A stretch of 12,141 nt of DNA from Deltaproteobacteria bacterium (GTDB lineage: Bacteria; Desulfobacterota; Desulfobacteria; Desulfobacterales; JAFDHS01): NCBI GenBank assembly GCA_019308655.1, contig JAFDHS010000013.1, positions 1-12,141 of the forward strand, written 5' to 3'. The notes below the pieces were generated by a model. It searched no databases, was not told the DNA's origin, and saw only the letters and a list, made by a program, of their open reading frames with translations. Of the stretch, positions 7,099 through 12,141 are shown piece by piece (position 1 is the stretch's first letter; each line of letters starts with the position of its first letter). The translations under genes were made by a program, and so were the position numbers.

Positions 7099-7890
7099 CT
7101 ATTTTTTTTTGACTTTATTTTCAGCTTCGAGGTAATTATCTCCGGCCTTTCTTACCCAATCACGGCTTGAAAGATAGTAAACCTTGGGATTGGTCTTCAG
7201 TCTTTCAAGAAGCCGGAATGCGTTGGGACTCTTTTTCAATTCATGCACCTTGTGGTCCGGATTATTCAAATCTCCAAAGGTAATGGCTCCGGCCGGGCAT
7301 GCCTGTGTACATGCCGTCTGATACTCGTCTTCTTCTAACTCTCTCCTACCTTCCGTATAGGCCTTATCCATTGCCGCCTGATACCTGTGAAAGCAGAAAC
7401 TGCATTTTTCAACAACACCCCTCATACGAGGCGAAACATCGGGATTTAAAGATTTCTCCATACCCTCGGGCCAGACCGGATCCCACCAGTTAAAATAACG
7501 GGCATGATACGGACAGGCAGCCATACAGTACCTGCAACCAAAACAACGGGTATATATCTGGCTGACAATACCGGTTGTATGGTCATAATCCGTAGCCGTT
7601 GCCGGGCAGACGGATACGCATGGGGAATGGCCATGCTCTCCAATACCGCTGCAGTGCATACACGGTTTTGGAAGATAGCATATTTCCGTATCAGGAAAGG
7701 ACTTCCCATTTGTCAACTTATAGACACGTATCCATGTAATGCTGTCAAGCTTCTCGGATTCATCCTTTTTGAACGGCACATTGTTCTCGGCCATGCAAGC
7801 CACCATGCATGCGCCGCAACCCGTACACTTATCCAGGTCAATGACCATTCCGAATTTTTTGGCATTTTCGTGTGTGTGTTCTTTTTTCAT
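7099..7890 (-). CDS. qrcC: Qrc complex iron-sulfur subunit QrcC
   Basis: 263-aa ferredoxin-like electron-transfer protein of the PsrB/NrfC/ActB type. Sixteen cysteines fall in four groups: 22/25/28/32 (CTGCGACMVAC), 77/80/91/95 (CMHC, then CVSVCP), 116/119/122/126 (CFGCRYCMAACP) and 163/166/194/198 (CSFC, then CTQACP). This is enough for four cubane clusters; a [3Fe-4S] centre has been reported for the Desulfovibrio complex, so not all need be [4Fe-4S]. There is no signal peptide, so it should reach the periplasm as a folded passenger of the Tat-exported QrcB. It carries electrons from QrcA/QrcB to QrcD. The C-terminus is lysine-rich (AENKVKKK). Shine-Dalgarno GAGG lies 5 nt before the ATG. 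The 124-nt gap to qrcB shows no gene or clear regulatory structure. Confidence 0.9.
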   Translation of the reverse strand: MKKEHTHENAKKFGMVIDLDKCTGCGACMVACMAENNVPFKKDESEKLDSITWIRVYKLTNGKSFPDTEICYLPKPCMHCSGIGEHGHSPCVSVCPATATDYDHTTGIVSQIYTRCFGCRYCMAACPYHARYFNWWDPVWPEGMEKSLNPDVSPRMRGVVEKCSFCFHRYQAAMDKAYTEGRRELEEDEYQTACTQACPAGAITFGDLNNPDHKVHELKKSPNAFRLLERLKTNPKVYYLSSRDWVRKAGDNYLEAENKVKKK

Positions 7891-8014
7891 CAGAACCTCG
7901 TATTCGATTTTATAGCAACCAGATGTTCAGGCTTAACGATTTTTTGCTGATTATTTATTATTCGTGCCATCGACAGTATCCGTCTTTGATTTAAAAAAGC
8001 GGAAAACTGAAAAT

Positions 8015-10264
8015 TTAGGCTTTGGTCAGGTTAGCCCTGATTGCCCAGACTGCATCAAGACCGAAATCAGCATCTTCAACCGGGCCGATGAGTTCATTGA
8101 AATTTATCCCCTTACCGGCCAGATATTCATCAGGGCCGGTATGACCAAGGCCCGTCGGCATGGCAACAAGGCCGGGCATAATCCCATCAAAAAGATGAAT
8201 CTTCACCCTTGCTTTGCCTTTTGGCGTATTTAATACCGCATAATCACCTTCGGAAATGTCGTATGCTTCAGCAGTCTCAGGATTCATTTCGATAAAAACA
8301 TCTTTATGTTTAAGGACGGTATCCTCGACCGTCTTTATTGCAAAAGGCGGATCGCCTATAGAACCATTTGCAAGTCTCAGGGAGTCATACGGCATGAGGG
8401 TAATCGGGTATGATTTTTCATTACCTTCAATCATTACAGGAGTAAAAAGATGCTTTGCCTGAACGTCTTTTTCACCGCTTCTCACACGGGCGACACCAAG
8501 AAATTCGAATTTCATGGAAGCAGTTGCAAATGCGCCTTCCCATGCCGGCACCCCGAAATCAGGATCCGCCCCATAACCGTTTTCAACCAGAGCATCCCAT
8601 TTATCCCCCAAAGTGGCCTTGAGACAGGTCTCATAGTCATCCCATGGAAAGGCCTCTTCAATACTGCCGCCCAGTTTTTTTGCAATTTCAATAATCGCAT
8701 CGCCGACATGCTTGGTGTTAAATTGAGGTTTAACCACCGGTTTTGAAAGGGCGATTACGGATTTTGTCAACCCGGCGGACAGGGGCACATCCTCATATCG
8801 CTCCAAAAAGGCGTGACTGGGTAAAATAAGATCGGCGTTCAGAGCGGTTTCATTGATGTTCGATGAAAAGCTGACGACAAAAGGAATTTTGTCAAAGGCC
8901 TTTTTTACTGCAAACGTGTCGGAAAGCGTATAACATGGATCTGCATCGGTAATAAAAAGTGCCTGGACCGGAGATTCGTCACTGGAATTAACAGCTCCAA
9001 CCCATCGATTCAACAGGTAATTTGCATTGGAAAATTTTTCACTTCCGGCACCGTCAACCCGGTCTCTTTTCATGCCTGATGAAGCAACGGCATCCATTTG
9101 GACTTCCGGCCATTTTATATAATCAGGTTGAGAAACAGCCCAGACTCCGCCCGGTTTATTGATATTTCCCACAAGTGCATTCAGGGCGTGAACCGCCGCA
9201 ACTTCATCGATACTTCCCGGCGTTTTGCCCTGACCCCGGCCGCATATTGCCAAAGGTTTTGACGCACCGGCAAATTGTTTGGCTAAAGAGAGGATCGTCT
9301 TTTTATCCACCCCTGTAATTTTTGCAACATCGTCAGGAGCAAAGGATTCCAGAACAATCGTCTTAAACGCGTTAAAATCAAAGGCGTAGTTTTCGACAAA
9401 GTCTTTGTCATACAAAGATTCTTTAATAATAACGTGGGCCAAACCCAACGCCAAAGCCGCATCCGTACCGGGCTTAATGGGAACCCACGTATCTGATTTT
9501 GCTGCGGTATTGGACAGGCGGGGTTCAATTTGTACCACCTTTGAGTTTTCGTTTTTCCAGATGCTGTTTGCCTTGATCATACGAACAGGTGACATCCATC
9601 CGTCAATTATTCCGCTTCCAAAACTTAGTACGAAATCGGTATTTTCAACATCAAACCCTGCGGAAGACCGGCCGCCATGCATCAGAGAAAGAGCAATCTC
9701 ATAGGAATCATGGATCGACGGAGTACAAATATAGTTCGGAGAACCGTATGCGGCAAGGAATCGATTTAAAAGACCGGGTACCGTCCCTTGATCCGATCCT
9801 GAAATGCAGGCAACCGTATGAGAGCGATCATTTGACCTCAACTCTCCGAGTTTCGCTGCAACCTCTGTAAGGGCTTGATTCCAGGAAATCGTTTGCCATT
9901 TTCCTTCGCCTCTTTCTCCCACCCGTTTCAGAGGTGATTTGATACGCGTCGGACCATAGAGAAGCTGTAAGCCTGATAATCCGAGGAGACAGACGCCTCC
10001 GTCATTTACAGGATGGTCTTCTATCCCTTCTATTTTCACGGCCCGGTCATCAATTTTGCGAACCGTTATACCGCAACCACCGGGGCATAAGGTGCAGACG
10101 GATTTTTCAAATGTTACTTCTCCATCTGGTGGGAGAGGCGTCCACGGCCAGTTTTGCGACCATATGGATACATCATCCATCAGTTTCCATGGTAATGGCG
10201 AAAGGGTTGTACCTGCGACAACGCCGACTCCAAGTGACAAGAAATTTCTTCTGTTTAATTTCAT
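8015..10264 (-). CDS. qrcB: Qrc complex molybdopterin-oxidoreductase-like subunit QrcB
   Basis: 749-aa member of the molybdopterin oxidoreductase family (PhsA/PsrA type). The start at 10264 gives MKLNRRNFLSLGVGVVAG, a twin-arginine signal, with Shine-Dalgarno AGGGGA 8 nt upstream; a longer frame adds nine unlikely residues. An N-terminal [4Fe-4S] motif is present: Cys57-x2-Cys60-x3-Cys64-x27-Cys92. Family domains follow (for example GRGQGKTPG, ALNALVGNINKPGGVW, and a C-terminal cofactor-cap-type domain from about residue 640 with NPETAEAYDISEGDYAVLNT). In Desulfovibrio QrcB binds no molybdenum and serves in electron transfer and structure. Here, in the loop after GSPN, the usual Mo-ligand Cys position appears to be His or Asp (ICTPSIHDSY), which agrees, though that ungapped comparison is from memory. 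qrcA ends 44 nt upstream, so the genes are co-transcribed. Confidence 0.9.
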   Translation of the reverse strand: MKLNRRNFLSLGVGVVAGTTLSPLPWKLMDDVSIWSQNWPWTPLPPDGEVTFEKSVCTLCPGGCGITVRKIDDRAVKIEGIEDHPVNDGGVCLLGLSGLQLLYGPTRIKSPLKRVGERGEGKWQTISWNQALTEVAAKLGELRSNDRSHTVACISGSDQGTVPGLLNRFLAAYGSPNYICTPSIHDSYEIALSLMHGGRSSAGFDVENTDFVLSFGSGIIDGWMSPVRMIKANSIWKNENSKVVQIEPRLSNTAAKSDTWVPIKPGTDAALALGLAHVIIKESLYDKDFVENYAFDFNAFKTIVLESFAPDDVAKITGVDKKTILSLAKQFAGASKPLAICGRGQGKTPGSIDEVAAVHALNALVGNINKPGGVWAVSQPDYIKWPEVQMDAVASSGMKRDRVDGAGSEKFSNANYLLNRWVGAVNSSDESPVQALFITDADPCYTLSDTFAVKKAFDKIPFVVSFSSNINETALNADLILPSHAFLERYEDVPLSAGLTKSVIALSKPVVKPQFNTKHVGDAIIEIAKKLGGSIEEAFPWDDYETCLKATLGDKWDALVENGYGADPDFGVPAWEGAFATASMKFEFLGVARVRSGEKDVQAKHLFTPVMIEGNEKSYPITLMPYDSLRLANGSIGDPPFAIKTVEDTVLKHKDVFIEMNPETAEAYDISEGDYAVLNTPKGKARVKIHLFDGIMPGLVAMPTGLGHTGPDEYLAGKGINFNELIGPVEDADFGLDAVWAIRANLTKA

Positions 10265-10308
10265 GGAAAAATCCCCTAAAAGTAAGCTCAACGGCTTAAA
10301 AGTCTTAT

Positions 10309-11004
10309 TTACTTATGGCATTGAAAACATGCGCCCTTGCTGCCGGTCTCTTTTTGATGGCATTTGGCGCAATCATCCATTTTCATACGGTCCCATGTGT
10401 TCTTCTTAAAACCTGCGGCATTCTTTCCCCAGATGTCCCTGCTATAGCCGGAAATCCGGTTCTCTTCGTAAGTTTTTAAGTGTGTCGATTCTCCAATATG
10501 TCCGTGACATGCGGCACAATCCATTTCCGCGGCTTTAACATGTGCGGCATGGGAGAAGAAGACACAATCGGGCTGTCTTGAATAGACAAGCCATGGAACC
10601 TCGTTTTCATTTGCAACATACGTTTCAACAAACTTCTCTTCCTCGGGATCTTCCCCTTGTACCTCTTCATGGCACTCAATACATTGCGCAAGTTTCGGAA
10701 CACCGGAAAAACTACCGTCTTCCCTAAAGAAATGACAGCTTTCACATCCTTCTTCGACCAATTCGTTGTGAAGCGCATGGTTAAAATCTATGGGTTGTTT
10801 TTTCTGGGAATAGAGTAACTTGGGAAAAATTATCCATCCTGCAACAAGGGCTGCTGCAAGACCGATAATAAAAAAGAAGAGAATAAAGCCGCCTGAATCC
10901 TTCCCCTTATTTTCGCAATTGCAATTATCCGGGGATGAGGTTGGGTTTGTGTCACCGACAACATCTGGAGAAACTTCTTTAGCCTTGTCATCTAATGTAG
11001 TCAT
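10309..11004 (-). CDS. qrcA: Qrc complex multihaem cytochrome c subunit QrcA
   Basis: 231-aa periplasmic cytochrome anchored by one N-terminal helix (about residues 40-60, GGFILFFFIIGLAAALVAGW) after a low-complexity cytoplasmic start. Five CXXCH motifs are present: CESCH 87-91, CIECH 108-112, CAACH 163-167, CAKCH 212-216 and CFQCH 226-230, the last one residue from the end. Two FxHxxH segments (FNHALH, FSHAAH) sit before haems 1 and 3, as in ActA-like cytochromes, and may give distal ligands. The protein takes electrons from type I cytochrome c3 for menaquinone reduction. Desulfovibrio QrcA is described as hexahaem, so five is one fewer than expected. The ATG at 11004 was chosen for the AGGA 9 nt upstream; the ATG at 11037 (MSKKKGTG) has a weaker site but is possible. 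The still longer in-frame GTG at 11178 runs into transposase-derived sequence. Confidence 0.87.
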   Translation of the reverse strand: MTTLDDKAKEVSPDVVGDTNPTSSPDNCNCENKGKDSGGFILFFFIIGLAAALVAGWIIFPKLLYSQKKQPIDFNHALHNELVEEGCESCHFFREDGSFSGVPKLAQCIECHEEVQGEDPEEEKFVETYVANENEVPWLVYSRQPDCVFFSHAAHVKAAEMDCAACHGHIGESTHLKTYEENRISGYSRDIWGKNAAGFKKNTWDRMKMDDCAKCHQKETGSKGACFQCHK

Positions 11005-11044
11005 GGGAACTGTTCCTGTCCCTTTCTTCTTACTCATTCTTACC

Positions 11045-11160
11045 CAATTAGCAGGAATGATGAGAAATTCCTGCTTCACAAAGGCTGCCCGAACTAACTG
11101 CTTAGGTCTTACCGCCTCTCCACAGGCTGTCACCGTAGAACCTACGGCCAGTTTGTTAAT
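11045..11160 (-). ncRNA. omegaRNA-like structured remnant in the qrcA leader
   Basis: omegaRNAs of IS200/IS605 elements overlap the tnpB 3' end and the element's right end. On the minus strand this stretch shows four pairings: a closing pair AACTG/CAGTT (11149-11153 with 11096-11100); inside it a perfect hairpin CCGTAG-loop-CTACGG (11133-11147); a hairpin GCCT/AGGC (11114-11127); and downstream the 9-bp right-end hairpin at 11050-11075. The order fits a branched scaffold, but no covariance test was possible. Whether it is transcribed as part of the qrc leader or is functional is unknown. Confidence 0.42.
11050..11075 (-). repeat. Right-end-type hairpin of an IS200/IS605 derivative
   Basis: Perfect 9-bp inverted repeat agcaggaat (11050-11058) and attcctgct (11067-11075) with an 8-nt loop. 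It overlaps the codons for KQEFLIIPA, exactly where IS200/IS605 elements place the right-end hairpin recognised by the TnpA transposase. The element's right boundary should lie a few bases beyond, close to the qrcA start. Confidence 0.65.
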
Positions 11161-11173
11161 ATTATTTTTCTTA

Positions 11174-11217
11174 TGCACAAAATATCAGCTGGGTTCTCGC
11201 TATTATATTTATGTGCA
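11174..11217. repeat. Imperfect dyad overlapping a TATAAT box
   Basis: tgcaca-aaatat (11174-11185) is matched by atattt-a-tgtgca (11205-11217), giving 12 paired positions with one bulged base and a 19-nt centre. The left end of a transposon-derived element, or an operator for a dimeric regulator, are the two readings. It includes the perfect -10 hexamer at 11202-11207. Confidence 0.55.
11202..11207 (-). promoter_or_regulatory. Possible -10 box for qrc transcription
   Basis: A perfect TATAAT is read on the minus strand, with a purine start region following. No good -35 hexamer lies 16-19 nt upstream (TAATTA at 17 nt), so if used it would need an activator. The leader from here to qrcA would be about 200 nt and would include the TnpB/omegaRNA remnant. 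Confidence 0.28.
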
Positions 11218-11267
11218 AAATGAATAATTATGACTGCATTTGATTAAGAAATCAACTACAGTTTAAA

Positions 11268-11280
11268 GCTCTTAAAGAGC
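11268..11280. repeat. 13-bp perfect palindrome in the qrc upstream region
   Basis: gctctt and aagagc flank a single central base. It lies about 61 bp upstream of the TATAAT hexamer, a distance at which activators often bind. Such short palindromes also arise by chance, so this is only a candidate operator. Confidence 0.3.
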
Positions 11281-11341
11281 GAATGCATCCCGTTGGAACT
11301 GATCCAAAAGGTATTGTATCCATTCGGAAAAAATAAAAAAA

Positions 11342-11371
11342 ATATAACGGTAGCTAAATTATTTTCGTCAA
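11342..11371 (-). promoter_or_regulatory. Alternative candidate promoter upstream of qrcA
   Basis: On the minus strand TTGACG (11366-11371) is followed after 18 nt by TTATAT (11342-11347). A second -35-like TTGACA lies at 11374-11379 in a TTGAC-repeat context. It sits just after the ccsB stop. A long T-rich run directly downstream (11327-11344) could instead be a weak end for the ccsB transcript. The 348-bp stretch from 11038 to 11385 holds no other gene. Confidence 0.3.
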
Positions 11372-11385
11372 ATTGTCAAGTGAAA

Positions 11386-12141
11386 TCATTTTCCATAGCT
11401 GTGCAGACCGGGCAAAAGGTTCACCCCGAAATATGTGAAAATAACGGCCATAAAGCCTATGATCGACAAATAGGCAATCCGGTTTCCCCGCCAACCTCTT
11501 ATCAATCGGGCGTGCAGCAATGTCGCATAAACAAACCAGGTAATCAAAGACCAGGTCTCTTTGGGATCCCAGCCCCAGTAAGTCCCCCAGGCCGAGTTTG
11601 CCCAGACCGCTCCGGTTATTATCCCGACAGTAAGAAAAAGAAAACCGAACCCGACAGTAAGAAAAAGAAAACCGAACATCACCATTTGATGGGTCAATTC
11701 ATCCAAAACATGCAATGGCGGAAAATAAGCTGACAGACCACTCTTTCTTCGTCCATCTTTTTGACTGAAAAGATACATCAGACTTATGGCAAAAGCGATG
11801 GCAAAGGCGGCATACCCCAGAAAGCAGGTGATAACGTGAGCAATCAGCCAGTTGCTTTTCAATGCCGGAATAAGCGGCTGAATGCGATCACTGACATGGG
11901 GAGATAAAGATGCATACGCCATCGCCAGAAAAGGAATGGGTGAGACAAAAGCCCCCATGATGCGATTTTTGTATTGATACTCGATTACCAGGTAAATAAC
12001 GGCAAAAGTAAACGAGAAAAATATCAAGGACTCATACAGGTTTGAAAGGGGAGCGTGACCGATGCCCAGACGGTAAGATTCCACCCACCGCAGCATGATA
12101 CCGGCAATATTACCCACGGCTCCCGATACCATCACCCAGGT
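11386..12141 (-). CDS. ccsB: System II cytochrome c biogenesis protein CcsB (CcsA/ResC-type, WWD domain), 5' end missing
   Basis: The reading frame is open through the window edge (251 codons visible); family members usually have about 270-290 residues, so the first helix is missing. This multi-helix membrane protein exports and presents haem for attachment to CXXCH apocytochromes. Annotation systems call this family CcsB, while biochemical work often calls it CcsA or ResC. Counting from the GTG at 12135, the hallmark APLSNLYESLIFF is at 28-40, the WWD motif WGTYWGWDPKETWSLITW at 183-200, and candidate haem-ligand histidines are in NWLIAHV (His100) and TLLHARL (His208). Immediately before the WWD region FGFLFLTVG occurs twice in a row (154-162, 163-171) through a perfect DNA duplication, lengthening a membrane helix. 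The gene lies upstream of qrcA in the same direction and would serve haem attachment to QrcA. Confidence 0.9.
   Translation of the reverse strand, partial: TWVMVSGAVGNIAGIMLRWVESYRLGIGHAPLSNLYESLIFFSFTFAVIYLVIEYQYKNRIMGAFVSPIPFLAMAYASLSPHVSDRIQPLIPALKSNWLIAHVITCFLGYAAFAIAFAISLMYLFSQKDGRRKSGLSAYFPPLHVLDELTHQMVMFGFLFLTVGFGFLFLTVGIITGAVWANSAWGTYWGWDPKETWSLITWFVYATLLHARLIRGWRGNRIAYLSIIGFMAVIFTYFGVNLLPGLHSYGK
11623..11676. repeat. 27-bp perfect tandem duplication inside ccsB
   Basis: The 27-bp unit at 11623-11649 is repeated without change at 11650-11676. It is in frame and adds nine residues (FGFLFLTVG) to the helix before the WWD motif. Complete identity indicates a recent event or an assembly or sequencing error. 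Confidence 0.95.

Larger units (their letters stand above)
11038..11178 (-). pseudogene. Remnant of the C-terminus of an IS200/IS605-type TnpB
   Basis: Reading the minus strand from the GTG at 11178 gives a peptide containing LAVGSTVTACGEAVRP and then AAFVKQEFLI. The pattern (V)G-T-x-AxGE-xVRP followed by VKQE is the characteristic tail of TnpB (OrfB) proteins after their zinc-finger and last RuvC segments. Only about 45 codons remain. An in-frame TGA lies just upstream (11185-11187) and none of the RuvC or zinc-finger region is present, so this is a fragment. It happens to run in frame into qrcA. The fossil lies between ccsB and qrcA, in the operon leader. The identification rests on remembered family motifs, not a search. 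Confidence 0.7.
11040..11230 (-). mobile_element. Putative IS200/IS605-derived non-autonomous element (PATE-like)
   Basis: The TnpB tail and right-end hairpin (right side), together with an imperfect dyad at 11174-11217 that could be a left-end hairpin, fit a short internally deleted IS200/IS605 derivative of roughly 190 bp. There is no target duplication to find, since this family makes none. The limits given are approximate, and the left end is much less certain than the right. Confidence 0.4.

Noticed and set aside
7891..8014. Possible regulatory RNA or small gene between qrcB and qrcC
   Set aside because: No stable stem, no frame with a ribosome site other than qrcC itself.
10265..10291. 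Earlier start for QrcB adding nine residues
   Set aside because: It would displace the twin-arginine signal from the N-terminus, and the AGGGGA site points to the ATG at 10264.
11327..11344. T-rich run (minus strand) as an intrinsic terminator of ccsB
   Set aside because: The preceding pairing is short, AT-only and bulged; not convincing as a terminator.
11293..11733. Plus-strand frame with a repeated lysine-rich stretch
   Set aside because: It is antisense to ccsB; the repeat is simply the mirror of the in-frame ccsB duplication.
1..12141. CRISPR arrays, tRNA or rRNA genes, or a defence island
   Set aside because: No regularly spaced repeats, no cloverleaf or rRNA sequence, and no defence genes were recognised; the only mobile trace is the TnpB fossil.

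Overview
All recognised genes lie on the minus strand, so the window reads from right to left. The centrepiece is a four-gene Qrc cluster (periplasmic cytochrome c:menaquinone oxidoreductase), a complex known from sulfate-reducing Desulfobacterota. With the AT-leaning DNA and a system II cytochrome c biogenesis gene beside it, this suggests a Desulfobacterales-like sulfate reducer. That assignment is an inference from gene content; no rRNA or other taxonomic marker is present.

Right to left: (1) 12141-11386, the 3' part of a ccsB/ccsA-type haem-handling gene, cut by the window edge and carrying a perfect in-frame 27-bp tandem duplication in a membrane helix. (2) 11385-11005, the qrc leader. 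It holds the degenerate 3' end of an IS200/IS605 tnpB (motifs TVTACGE and VKQEF) with a perfect 9-bp right-end-type hairpin and further omegaRNA-like stems. (3) 11004-5752, qrcA (pentahaem membrane-anchored cytochrome), qrcB (Tat-exported molybdopterin-oxidoreductase-like protein), qrcC (16-Cys ferredoxin-like protein) and qrcD (NrfD-type quinone-site membrane protein). (4) 5699-5541, a previously hidden 52-aa single-helix membrane protein gene with its own Shine-Dalgarno, followed by a strong terminator (5466-5512). (5) 5416-1611, murA and comEC, joined by a TAATG stop/start overlap. (6) 1460-86, a PA2779-family small membrane protein and a PA2778-family C39-like lipoprotein peptidase with TPRs, joined by a 1-nt gap and with their own candidate promoter.

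Working together: periplasmic hydrogenases and formate dehydrogenases reduce type I cytochrome c3, QrcA takes those electrons, QrcB/QrcC relay them, and QrcD passes them to menaquinone for the sulfate-reduction membrane complexes. The CcsB protein would supply haem ligation for QrcA. murA (peptidoglycan precursor synthesis) and comEC (DNA uptake channel) form a separate unit. The PA2778/PA2779 pair looks like an envelope peptidase with a small membrane partner that contains a double glycine.

The most unusual points are the transposon-derived TnpB/omegaRNA fossil in front of qrcA, the extra small gene at the end of the qrc operon, and the duplicated helix segment in CcsB.
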